A DNA stretch of 6,866 nt, from the NCBI GenBank assembly GCA_964543995.1, contig CAZJBB010000181.1, positions 1 through 6,866 of the forward strand. Reading direction: 5' to 3'. A model generated the notes under the pieces. It was given only the letters and a program-made list of their open reading frames with translations. It ran no database searches and was not told the DNA's origin. Position 1 is the stretch's first letter; each line of letters starts with the position of its first letter. Of this stretch, positions 1 through 6,859 are shown one piece after another. Origin of the DNA: CAIXTV01 sp964543995 (lineage in GTDB: Bacteria; Bacteroidota; Bacteroidia; Bacteroidales; CAIXTV01). The translations under genes were made by a program, and so were the position numbers.

Positions 1-12
1 CTCTTCCGATCT
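1..12. other. Illumina adapter remnant (not genomic)
   Basis: The first 12 bases, CTCTTCCGATCT, are identical to the 3' end shared by the standard Illumina TruSeq read 1 and read 2 adapters. A perfect 12-base match placed exactly at the sequence edge is very unlikely by chance. The genomic insert therefore begins at base 13 (CTGAATGAAG). This implies the window begins at a contig end that was not trimmed, and nothing upstream of base 13 should be used to infer a promoter or neighbouring gene. Confidence 0.93.
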
Positions 13-16
13 CTGA

Positions 17-907
17 ATGAAGAAACTCTACACTTTAGTCATTTTTTGTTTTAGCTTTATTGCCATCGGACTTTTTTCTTGCGAAATATATAATCCAAAG
101 GAAGATATTCCTGCATATATTCATATCGACAGTTTTTTCGTAGCCACCGATTATTCTACTCAAGGCAGTGCATCTCAGAAGATTACCGATGCTTGGTTGT
201 ATGTAGATGATGAATTGATAGGTGCTTTTGAGCTCCCGGTTAGCATTCCGGTGTTAAAAAATGGATTGCATAATATTATAGTAAGGCCGGGTATAAAACT
301 CAATGGCATTGCTGCTACACGTTCCTATTACCCATTTTATAAAGCTTTTGTTATCAATAATGCTAATTTAGAGGCCGGTAAAACTTTGAATATTAGTCCA
401 ACCACCACTTACGAACCTTTTTCTGTATTTAAATGGAAGGAGGACTTCGAATCGGCCGGCGTTTCCATGGAAAGGACGTCTAATTCTGATACTACCCTTG
501 TTATTTCTAATGACATAAATTTGGCATTTAAACCTCCTCAAAGCGAAGTGAGTAATTATTCCGGTGTCATCTTTCTGGACATGAATCGCAATGTATTTGA
601 GTTCAGAACCATTAACTCATATAACCTTCCTATTGGAGGAACCCCAGTTTTCTTGGAATTGAATTATAAAACCAACAATTACTTTGAGGTGGGGGTTTTA
701 GGAAATACCATTGGGCAGCAAATTTATACCACGGTAATGTATTTGAGCCCAAACTCCGCTTGGAATAAAATTTACATCAATTTAACTCCAACCGTAAGCA
801 GCATGACCACCGCTTTGGATTATCGAATATTTATTAGAGGCGTGTTGGATGCCGGATCTACTCAAGGAGTGATTCAACTCGATAATATTAAATTAATTAC
901 GCAGTAG
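17..907 (+). CDS. Predicted lipoprotein of unknown function, partner of the downstream sugar transferase
   Basis: This 296-residue protein has a type II signal peptide: basic start (MKK), hydrophobic stretch at about residues 5-20, and lipobox L-F-S-C with the lipidated Cys at 22. It should be anchored in an envelope membrane, probably the outer one. Residues about 30-115 look like a beta-sandwich resembling PEGA-type modules, with a segment reading YVDDELIGAFELPV around 62-75 and a conserved-looking RPGIKLNG at 90-97. Residues about 140-296 look like a second all-beta, jelly-roll-like domain ending in QLDNIKLI, as in some carbohydrate-binding modules. These fold statements are inferences from sequence pattern. 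An in-frame TGA at 14-16 lies directly before the ATG, so the start cannot lie further upstream. The promoter is lost at the contig edge. The sugar transferase gene follows after 11 nt, suggesting cotranscription. I do not recognise a named family, so function is unknown. Confidence 0.85.
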   Translation: MKKLYTLVIFCFSFIAIGLFSCEIYNPKEDIPAYIHIDSFFVATDYSTQGSASQKITDAWLYVDDELIGAFELPVSIPVLKNGLHNIIVRPGIKLNGIAATRSYYPFYKAFVINNANLEAGKTLNISPTTTYEPFSVFKWKEDFESAGVSMERTSNSDTTLVISNDINLAFKPPQSEVSNYSGVIFLDMNRNVFEFRTINSYNLPIGGTPVFLELNYKTNNYFEVGVLGNTIGQQIYTTVMYLSPNSAWNKIYINLTPTVSSMTTALDYRIFIRGVLDAGSTQGVIQLDNIKLITQ

Positions 908-918
908 AAATTCAGTTA

Positions 919-2334
919 ATGAATAAAAAAATTCAAGTTGCCAAGTATGTGATTGCAGATTTTATTTCTGCATGTATCGCTTGGGGTTTGTTTTTTATTT
1001 ATCGTAAGTATTTGGTTTCGAATAATTTGTTTGCTGAGTGGGAGGGAATTTATCATGATCCTAAATTCTACCTAGGCTTGTTTTTTATCCCCATTTTTTG
1101 GTTAAGCCTTTATCTTTTAATTGGAACCTATAGGAAAATATATCGTAAAGCCAGACTCAAAGAATTGGAACAAACCTTGGTCATTTCCTTTATCGGTGTT
1201 ATCATTTTGTTTTTTGCTTTTATTCTTGACGATACGGTGGTATCTTATCAGAATTATTATAAATACTTTTTGGCTCTTTTTATCCTTCATTTCGGATTGA
1301 CTTTTATTTTTCGATTCATTTTATCAACCATCACTGCCCATAAAATCTTTAAACGCCAAATTGGGTTTAATACCATTATTGTTGGAAGCGGTGAGAAAGC
1401 CATTAATATTTATCACGAAATCGAAAATCAAGAAATATTTTCGGGGAATAAAAACATAGGATTTGTTTGCCTGCATCCAAATGGCACCTCCGGATTGGCG
1501 AAATTTATTCCAATGCTGGGGTACACCCATGAGTTGAGTGCTTTAATTCATGAGCTCAAAGTAGAGGAAGTTATTATTGCTCCTGAAAGCGCTGAACATC
1601 ACGAAATTGAAAAGATCATCACCTTGCTTGAAGATGATGATGTGGTGATTAAAATTATCCCGGAAATGCAGGATATATTATTGGGTACAGTGAAAATGGT
1701 TTCTATTTTTCATACCCCATTAATCCAGATTTCCCCTGATTTGATGACCACTTGGCAACAATCTATTAAAAGATTTTTGGATGTAGTGGTTTCTACTTTA
1801 AGTTTAATTTTATTGTCTCCCTTGTATTTGTTTTTAGCCATTGGGGTAAAACTATCGTCAAAAGGGCCGATATTTTATAGTCATGAACGAATAGGAATTC
1901 GAGGGAAGCCCTTCCAAATATATAAGTTCAGATCCATGTATCTCAATTCTGAAATGAATGGTCCCCAATTGTCGAGCAAGGATGATACCCGCATCACCCA
2001 TTTTGGGAAATACCTCCGTAAGATGCGTTTTGATGAATTGCCGCAGTTTTATAATGTATTGATTGGAGAAATGTCTTTGGTGGGGCCACGTCCTGAACGT
2101 CAATTCTATATCAACCAAATTGTGGAAAGAGCACCTCACTATAAATTATTGCTTAAAGTAAAGCCGGGTATTACTTCTTGGGGGCAAGTGAAGTATGGCT
2201 ATGCTGAAAACGTAGATCAGATGGTGGAACGTTTGAAAATTGACTTGCTCTACATAGAAAATATGTCCCTCGCCATGGATTTTAAAATCCTGATTTATAC
2301 CATTTTAATTGTGATTCAAGGGAGAGGGAAGTGA
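919..2334 (+). CDS. Exopolysaccharide biosynthesis polyprenyl glycosylphosphotransferase (WcaJ-like sugar transferase)
   Basis: This 471-residue protein transfers a sugar-1-phosphate from a nucleotide sugar to undecaprenyl phosphate, the first membrane step of capsule, exopolysaccharide or O-antigen synthesis. It has the large polyprenol phosphoglycosyltransferase layout. Four transmembrane segments lie at about 7-28, 51-70, 86-105 and 115-136. A Rossmann-like domain follows at about 150-260, with IIVGSGEKA at 153-161. The C-terminal bacterial sugar transferase domain spans about 282-471. Within it are a re-entrant helix with the Ser300-Pro301 break, HERIG at 322-326, KFRSM at 336-340, the catalytic Asp372-Glu373 dyad in RFDELPQ, and SLVGPRPERQ at 386-395. 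All expected motifs are present and the length is normal, so it should be active. The sugar substrate cannot be read from the sequence. It begins 11 nt after the lipoprotein stop, and its stop lies 2 nt from that of the opposing DUF4294 gene. Confidence 0.96.
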   Translation: MNKKIQVAKYVIADFISACIAWGLFFIYRKYLVSNNLFAEWEGIYHDPKFYLGLFFIPIFWLSLYLLIGTYRKIYRKARLKELEQTLVISFIGVIILFFAFILDDTVVSYQNYYKYFLALFILHFGLTFIFRFILSTITAHKIFKRQIGFNTIIVGSGEKAINIYHEIENQEIFSGNKNIGFVCLHPNGTSGLAKFIPMLGYTHELSALIHELKVEEVIIAPESAEHHEIEKIITLLEDDDVVIKIIPEMQDILLGTVKMVSIFHTPLIQISPDLMTTWQQSIKRFLDVVVSTLSLILLSPLYLFLAIGVKLSSKGPIFYSHERIGIRGKPFQIYKFRSMYLNSEMNGPQLSSKDDTRITHFGKYLRKMRFDELPQFYNVLIGEMSLVGPRPERQFYINQIVERAPHYKLLLKVKPGITSWGQVKYGYAENVDQMVERLKIDLLYIENMSLAMDFKILIYTILIVIQGRGK

Positions 2335-2336
2335 AT

Positions 2337-2921
2337 TTATAATTCCCCTTTGTCTATTCGGTTAATAATGATTTCTATGTCCTTATCTTTATCCAATGGA
2401 TCATATTCTTCTTTTAAATTAAGACCAAAAAATTTAAGCAGGGTCTGATACACAAAAGCATTAAATGACCCCCTCAGTCTTTTGATGATTTCATAAGATG
2501 AGTTACCGGTTTGACGATAAATTAGTTTTATAAAGAGTTTTCCCTGAGTATCGGTAAACCCTTTTATGTCCTCTTCAAATTGATCTTTGAGTTCTTTTTC
2601 AGCCGATTTAAGTTTATTTTCTCTTTCATTGGCATTGGTTATGCTGCTGATGATGGTATTAAATTCATTCATTTTAATGGCAGCTAACTTCGAATATGGG
2701 TAAACCTTCTTGATGTTTCTTACCAGTCTTTGGTATTGAGCTTCTTGTTGCAACGTTCTAAATTCCACATGAGAATATATGAATACCAGTGGTAAAGTCA
2801 TACAAGGGACGGTATCCGTGCCAATAATGGTGGCTTCAACCACAATTTTTTTGGTCTCTTGTGCATTCAATTGTCCGAAAGCCAATATTAAAACGCATAG
2901 TATAGGTGCCTTGTATCGCAT
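2337..2921 (-). CDS. DUF4294 family exported protein
   Basis: This protein has 194 residues when started at the ATG at 2921. A TTG five codons upstream (2936) would give 199 residues, but the ATG places the signal peptide directly at the N terminus (MRYKAP, then a hydrophobic stretch ending LNA|Q near 20-21), so I prefer it. The mature part matches what I remember of DUF4294, a family found in Bacteroidota. It has an N-terminal strand region with D-T-V-P (36-39), then the hallmark RLVRNIKKVYPYSKLA at 65-80, a long charged helical stretch (about 83-125), and a C-terminal block with RLRGSFNAFVYQ and FFGLNLKEEYDP (148-175). The biochemical function is unknown. It is the last gene of the minus-strand cluster, 43 nt after the cysteine hydrolase gene, which makes cotranscription likely. 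The protein is probably periplasmic. Confidence 0.88.
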   Translation of the reverse strand: MRYKAPILCVLILAFGQLNAQETKKIVVEATIIGTDTVPCMTLPLVFIYSHVEFRTLQQEAQYQRLVRNIKKVYPYSKLAAIKMNEFNTIISSITNANERENKLKSAEKELKDQFEEDIKGFTDTQGKLFIKLIYRQTGNSSYEIIKRLRGSFNAFVYQTLLKFFGLNLKEEYDPLDKDKDIEIIINRIDKGEL

Positions 2922-2964
2922 GCCCTTTAGAATCAATTCCTATGCCGAATATTTATTTTATCAT

Positions 2965-3636
2965 TCATCTTGGCATATAAGTTAAAGGAATGATTTGAAG
3001 TTTGTCTGATCTGGATATGCTTCCGGGGTTTAAACCCGGTACTCCTTCAGGAATGGGCTTAGATAGGTTTCTAAAATATTCTACCCATGCCGGGAAAAAA
3101 TCATTACTGCCGGGTATTTTAAAAGTCATAGGTGAAAGCGCAAATACTTCTTCATTATGATTGGCTGCTTTAAAGGATTCATACAGCAGTTCGCTGCAGT
3201 ACCATTTTCCGTTTTCAGGCATGAATTCATCATCATAAGGCTGGTCAATTTGTTTTTTGCAAAATTCTACAGCTTTCGGAATCATATAAAAGAAAGCCTT
3301 TTTCATTCGACCCACGCTAATGTTTTGCACGAGATTGGTATCCTTGCTTCGTTGAAAGAAGGTTTGCAAAGCATTGCATTGAACTTTGTTGCCAATAGCT
3401 TCAATAACCTTTAAAGTGTCGTTGATTTTTACAACCAAAGCGCAATGGGAGAACTTTTTCCCTAGTACTCCATAAGTCACGGCTTCGATAGCTTGGCATA
3501 ATCCACCGCATTCGAGATGCTGAAATAAAATATCGCCTTCTTGCAATTGCTCTACCCTTGTAGCTTGTTGAGCTGAACATATATACCCGGGAAAAATCAA
3601 GCATAATAGAATTCTGAGAATAGGACGAACTTTCAT
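2965..3636 (-). CDS. YiiX-type permuted papain-like (NlpC/P60 superfamily) cysteine hydrolase, exported
   Basis: The 223-residue protein starts at the ATG at 3636; the upstream TTG at 3657 would add seven residues before the signal peptide and is less likely. The signal peptide covers about 1-22, with C-S-A|Q before the mature protein. No proper lipobox precedes Cys20, so it should be a soluble periplasmic or secreted protein. Residues 31-42 (LQEGDILFQHLE) and the CGGLCQAIEAV segment at 43-53 are typical of the YiiX-like branch. The nucleophile and base occur in permuted order: His64 in F-S-H-C comes before Cys147 in WYCSELLYESF, with Glu79 in VIEAIG between them. A Pro/Gly-rich tail (PEGVPGLNPG, 197-206) follows. 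Members hydrolyse amide or thioester bonds, and many NlpC/P60 relatives cut peptidoglycan peptides, but the substrate here is not known. The gene follows the 150-residue protein by 25 nt, indicating an operon. Confidence 0.92.
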   Translation of the reverse strand: MKVRPILRILLCLIFPGYICSAQQATRVEQLQEGDILFQHLECGGLCQAIEAVTYGVLGKKFSHCALVVKINDTLKVIEAIGNKVQCNALQTFFQRSKDTNLVQNISVGRMKKAFFYMIPKAVEFCKKQIDQPYDDEFMPENGKWYCSELLYESFKAANHNEEVFALSPMTFKIPGSNDFFPAWVEYFRNLSKPIPEGVPGLNPGSISRSDKLQIIPLTYMPR

Positions 3637-3661
3637 ATTATTAATTTTATAAACCAAAGGA

Positions 3662-4114
3662 TTAATTGCTTAATTCAATGTCAATCATAATGCCTTTTTC
3701 AAGTCCGGGGCAGATTTGCAAAGATATATTTCCTTTGAAATAGTAATCGCACATGTGCTCAGAACCTGTATACTGAAACCCTAATACTTCAATTAAGTGC
3801 TGATAAAGCTTGGTTTTATCTTTGTTGGCTTCGAAAAATTGTACATATACCGTTCTTTGAGTGCCTTTATAATAATAGCCTACCAATTGATTTTTATCAT
3901 TGAAATGTATGAAGTATCCCGAACTGTTAACAGAATCTAAGGTATAGCCATCCTTTAAAATGCCGGAAATTTGGTTTGTTTCAGGTTGTTTTTCAAGGAG
4001 GCTTTTTGCAATAAATAATTTGCTATCAAAGTTTTGAGCTATGAAACTTTGAGCTTTATTTTGGCAAATTGTAACCAAAGTGAAAAAAATAAGTATAAAC
4101 CTTAACTTGTTCAT
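3662..4114 (-). CDS. Exported hypothetical protein, first gene of the minus-strand cluster
   Basis: I do not recognise this 150-residue protein. It begins with a clear signal peptide (MNKLRFILIFFTLVTIC, cleavage likely after N-K-A at 19-21), so the mature protein of about 129 residues should be periplasmic or secreted. The mature part alternates short predicted strands and helices. It contains a Tyr-rich strand (QLVGYYYKG, 76-84), a helix with YQHLIEVLGF (104-113), and two cysteines at 122 and 135 that could form a disulfide. It is acidic near the end (IDIELSN). The ATG at 4114 has an AT-rich leader without a Shine-Dalgarno sequence, and a promoter-like motif lies about 18 nt upstream. It lies 25 nt upstream of the cysteine hydrolase gene on the same strand, so it could be a partner, inhibitor or chaperone of that enzyme, but this is only a suggestion from position. 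Confidence 0.82.
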   Translation of the reverse strand: MNKLRFILIFFTLVTICQNKAQSFIAQNFDSKLFIAKSLLEKQPETNQISGILKDGYTLDSVNSSGYFIHFNDKNQLVGYYYKGTQRTVYVQFFEANKDKTKLYQHLIEVLGFQYTGSEHMCDYYFKGNISLQICPGLEKGIMIDIELSN

Positions 4115-4251
4115 TAAAAAATGCTAAATAACAAAATTACTATTATTATTTATTTTTTTATTGAGCGATCGAATTTATTTAAAACGATTTCCTAATAAAC
4201 TGATTTGCATTGCTCTTGTCAATTATAAGTAAAAACAAAAATTCTATAAAA
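4115..4251. other. Divergent intergenic spacer with the start regions of two transcription units
   Basis: This 137-nt, very AT-rich spacer separates the minus-strand cluster (ATG at 4114) from the S46 peptidase (ATG at 4252), so it should hold promoters for both directions. On the minus side a TAnnTTTG-type match is visible and is listed separately. On the plus side TTTG at 4204-4207 is followed 18 nt later by TAAGTAAA, which fits the Bacteroidota consensus only poorly. A six-base palindrome CGATCG at 4166-4171 is the only GC-rich spot and may be chance. Confidence 0.6.
4132..4139 (-). promoter_or_regulatory. Possible Bacteroidota -7 promoter element for the minus-strand cluster
   Basis: Read on the minus strand, the bases are TAATTTTG, a full match to the TAnnTTTG -7 consensus of Bacteroidota primary-sigma promoters. 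It sits 17 nt upstream of the ATG at 4114, implying a leader of about 10 nt. No TTG-type -33 element is found at the expected distance of about 19-21 nt, and the region is so AT-rich that chance matches are likely. Confidence 0.35.
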
Positions 4252-6441
4252 ATGAGAACATTATTTTACAGAATGAATATAAAACTGAAAAATTTCTTTT
4301 TTATTGCTTTACTATTTTCATTAACCAATGGGGAAGCTAAAGAAGGCATGTGGTTGCCAAATACTTTGGAACAATTGGTTTTTTCTGATATGCAGCAAAT
4401 GGGACTGAAGCTCAGTGCCGAAGACATATACAGCATCAATCATTCCAGTTTGAAAGATGCCATTGTGCTTTTCGGTGGCGGCTGTACCGGAGAAATCGTC
4501 TCCGATAAAGGGCTTTTACTCACCAATTACCATTGTGGCTACAGTGCTATTCAATCGCACAGTTCTTTAAATGCCGATTATTTAGTAAAGGGTTTTTGGG
4601 CTGCCAATAATGGAGAGGAGCTTCAGAATGCAGGTCTAACAGCTACCATTGTGGTTAAAATTGAGGATGTTACTAAGGATGCCCTCAAAGGCATAACACT
4701 CAGTACCACAGAATATCAACGTAATAAAATGGTTGCGGCCAATTGTGAAGCCATTGAGAAAAATGCGGTAAAAGGAACCCATTATAAAGCAAAGGTCAAA
4801 CCTTTTTCATATGGAAACGAGTATTATTTAATTATCACTGAGGTGTTTACTGATGTCAGATTGGTTGGCGCTCCTCCCTCCAGCATTGGGAAGTTTGGAG
4901 GGGATACCGACAATTGGATGTGGCCAAGACATACCGGAGATTTTTCGGTTTTTAGGATATATGCCGGAAAAGATAATTTGCCGGCAGCTTATTCAAAGGA
5001 GAACAAACCTTATGTTCCTAAAAAAAGTTTGAGTATTTCGCTCAAAGGGGTAAAAAAGAATGATTTCACCTTCGTATACGGATTCCCGGGGACTACTGAG
5101 GAAAATTTAACTTCTCAAGGAATTCAGCTTACCCAAAATGTGGAAAACCCTGTGGCAATTGAATTGAGAAGAAAACGTTTGGATATTATTGATAAATATA
5201 TGAATAGCTCGGAATTTATTCGCATCCAGTATTCAGCAAAATATGCAGGCATCTCTAACTATTGGAAAAAAATGATTGGCGAAAACAATGGATTAAGGCG
5301 TTTGGATGCCATTAACAAAAAGAAAGAAACGGAAAAAAATTTCACCAAATGGTATAGTGCAAACCCTGATGACTTTACAAAATATAGCGATTTGTTTCCT
5401 GCTTTCGAGAAAATATATCAAAGGTATACTCCTTTATCAGAAGCTTATACGTATTTTTATGAGGGTGGGGTAGGTATTGAAGCCGTAAAATTGTCTTACT
5501 CATATACCAACTTGATTGATGCCTCTAAACAAAAGGATAATACTGATGAGGATATTACTCAAGCAGCCGAAAAATTATTGGCGTCCGCTCGAGGGTTTCA
5601 TAAAAATTATAACCTCTCTTTGGATAAAGAAATTTGTGGTGAATTGTTACAGCAATATTATCTTAAGTGCAAGCCACAATTCCAACCGGCTGCTTTTGCT
5701 GACATTCAGAAGAAATACAATGGGGATGTTAAAAAGTTTGTAGAAGCCTTGTACAGCAAAACTATTTTTTCTGATTCTACCAAGTTGATAGGTCTATTGA
5801 AAGGTTATAAACGAGGAGATTATAAAAAGATAGAAAGTGATCCCATGTATCAGCTTTCTTTGAGTATATATTCGAATTTTAATACGAATATATTGCCTGC
5901 TAAACAGCAATGCGAAGGACAATTAGATAGCTTGTACCGCATTTATGTGAGAGGGCTTCGTCAGATGCAACAAGACAAAAAATGGTGGCCCGATGCCAAT
6001 CTTACTTTAAGAGTAGCTTATGGAAAAGTGGAAGATTATTTCCCTAAAGACGGGGTCAGTTACAATTACTTTACCACACTCGATGGTATCATGGAAAAAG
6101 AAGATCCGGCTGTATACGATTATGTGGTAGATAAGAAATTGAAGGAATTAAACCGTAAGAAAAGTTTCTCACGTTATGCCGACGCCGATGGAAGCATGCA
6201 TGTGGCTTTTATTGCCTCCAACCAAACTACAGGAGGGAATTCAGGCAGTCCGGTGTTAAATGCCAATGGTGAGTTGGTGGGCATCAATTTCGACCGCAAT
6301 TGGGAAGGTACCATGAGCGATTTAATGTACGATCCTACCCAATGCCGCAATATCATCCTCGATATTCGTTACTGCCTATTTGTAATTGATAAGTTTGCCG
6401 GAGCAGCAAATTTGGTCAAAGAGATGAAGATTGTGGAGTAA
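4252..6441 (+). CDS. dpp11: S46 family dipeptidyl peptidase, DPP11-like (Asp/Glu-specific)
   Basis: The 729-residue enzyme removes dipeptides from the N termini of oligopeptides in the periplasm, as in peptide-using Bacteroidota. I start it at the ATG at 4252, since the open frame further upstream begins only with TTG at 4210. An ATG at 4273 is a possible alternative seven codons in. The signal peptide ends near G-E-A|K (27-30), directly before the family hallmark EGMWLP. The chymotrypsin-like triad is complete: His94 in TNYHCGY, Asp230 in RHTGDFS, and Ser664 in GGNSGSP. The His-to-Ser distance of 570 residues equals that in Porphyromonas gingivalis DPP11 (His85, Ser655). Eighteen residues after the serine lies Arg682 in NFDRNWEG, matching DPP11 Arg673, which binds an acidic P1 side chain. 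DPP7 has Gly there. The helical domain lies between about 270 and 560. The gene appears intact, of normal length, and monocistronic. Confidence 0.95.
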   Translation: MRTLFYRMNIKLKNFFFIALLFSLTNGEAKEGMWLPNTLEQLVFSDMQQMGLKLSAEDIYSINHSSLKDAIVLFGGGCTGEIVSDKGLLLTNYHCGYSAIQSHSSLNADYLVKGFWAANNGEELQNAGLTATIVVKIEDVTKDALKGITLSTTEYQRNKMVAANCEAIEKNAVKGTHYKAKVKPFSYGNEYYLIITEVFTDVRLVGAPPSSIGKFGGDTDNWMWPRHTGDFSVFRIYAGKDNLPAAYSKENKPYVPKKSLSISLKGVKKNDFTFVYGFPGTTEENLTSQGIQLTQNVENPVAIELRRKRLDIIDKYMNSSEFIRIQYSAKYAGISNYWKKMIGENNGLRRLDAINKKKETEKNFTKWYSANPDDFTKYSDLFPAFEKIYQRYTPLSEAYTYFYEGGVGIEAVKLSYSYTNLIDASKQKDNTDEDITQAAEKLLASARGFHKNYNLSLDKEICGELLQQYYLKCKPQFQPAAFADIQKKYNGDVKKFVEALYSKTIFSDSTKLIGLLKGYKRGDYKKIESDPMYQLSLSIYSNFNTNILPAKQQCEGQLDSLYRIYVRGLRQMQQDKKWWPDANLTLRVAYGKVEDYFPKDGVSYNYFTTLDGIMEKEDPAVYDYVVDKKLKELNRKKSFSRYADADGSMHVAFIASNQTTGGNSGSPVLNANGELVGINFDRNWEGTMSDLMYDPTQCRNIILDIRYCLFVIDKFAGAANLVKEMKIVE

Positions 6442-6678
6442 GAATTTGATTATTAAGTTATTGTTTATAGCGATGATAGAAGGAATTCTTCTCGAAGGTA
6501 TTCAAATAGGCGTGGTTGACCACTCCCGATTTAATAATAATAAAGTATAGTATAATTATCGAAATTCAGTGGGAGTTTAATCAAAAATTTCCCTTACTAT
6601 TTCCTGACTTCGTCACTTATATTCCTTTGAATTTATAAATAACAATATATCAACTGCTTGAATGATAATATTCGTCAA

Positions 6679-6717
6679 TTTGGGTGAATCGGTTGGGGAA
6701 GTTTACTTTTACATTTG
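6679..6717 (+). promoter_or_regulatory. Possible Bacteroidota promoter reading towards the right end
   Basis: TTTG at 6679-6682 is followed 21 nt later by TACTTTTA (6704-6711), seven of eight matches to TAnnTTTG. A perfect match, TACATTTG, overlaps it at 6710-6717, with TTG at 6693-6695 only 14 nt upstream. One of these pairings could serve as the -33/-7 elements of a promoter. No coding start follows within the remaining 149 nt, so the transcript would have a long leader or encode an RNA. The motif is short and the background is AT-rich, so this is tentative. Confidence 0.35.
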
Positions 6718-6801
6718 CATATACTAAAGTGGAAAAATAATTCCTACAATGCTTGTGGTTCTTCGTTGAATGCACTTAGATTAATTGAGAGTCTTAGTTT
6801 T

Positions 6802-6859
6802 AAAGATTATTGGTATTAATCTTTCTTTCTCCTTGATGAGAAAGAAGCAAAGAATCAAG
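6802..6859. repeat. Cluster of overlapping inverted repeats at the contig end
   Basis: Three perfect complementary pairs are packed in 58 nt. AAAGATTA (6802-6809) pairs with TAATCTTT (6817-6824) around a 7-nt loop. TTCTTTCTC (6823-6831) pairs with GAGAAAGAA (6838-6846) around the 6-nt loop CTTGAT. That loop sequence (6832-6837) is itself complementary to ATCAAG (6854-6859). The first two stems share 2 nt, and the third pairing would either compete with the second or form a pseudoknot. The stretch resembles, from memory, short multicopy intergenic sequences common in Bacteroidota genomes, which would explain why the assembly stops here. Confidence 0.6.

Noticed and set aside
1324..2139. Two minus-strand open frames of 68 and 93 codons inside the sugar transferase gene
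   Set aside because: They lie wholly opposite a well-conserved enzyme gene, have no recognisable domain, and are antisense shadows.
4201..4234. Plus-strand promoter for the peptidase gene (TTTG at 4204 and TAAGTAAA at 4226)
   Set aside because: Spacing is acceptable, but the -7 element fits TAnnTTTG only at T, A and one T, so it is not distinguishable from AT-rich background.
4210..4251. Longer N terminus of the peptidase from TTG at 4210
   Set aside because: It would put a polar 14-residue extension ahead of the signal peptide and needs a rare start codon; ATG at 4252 fits better.
6478..6523. Hairpins AGAAG/CTTCT (6478-6492) and GTGG/CCAC (6512-6523) as a terminator for the peptidase gene
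   Set aside because: Stems are only 4-5 bp and neither is followed by a run of T residues, so an intrinsic terminator cannot be supported.
6473..6550. Small open frame of 25 codons just after the peptidase gene (begins MIEGILLEGIQIGVV)
   Set aside because: It is very short, contains an imperfect 15-nt direct repeat (GAAGGAATT/GAAGGTATT) that explains the repeated EGI, and matches no family I know. No start signal supports it, so it is most likely chance.
6662..6727. Small open frame of 21 codons (begins MIIFVNLGESVGEV)
   Set aside because: Too short to support, and it overlaps the promoter-like motif near the right end. No recognisable protein.
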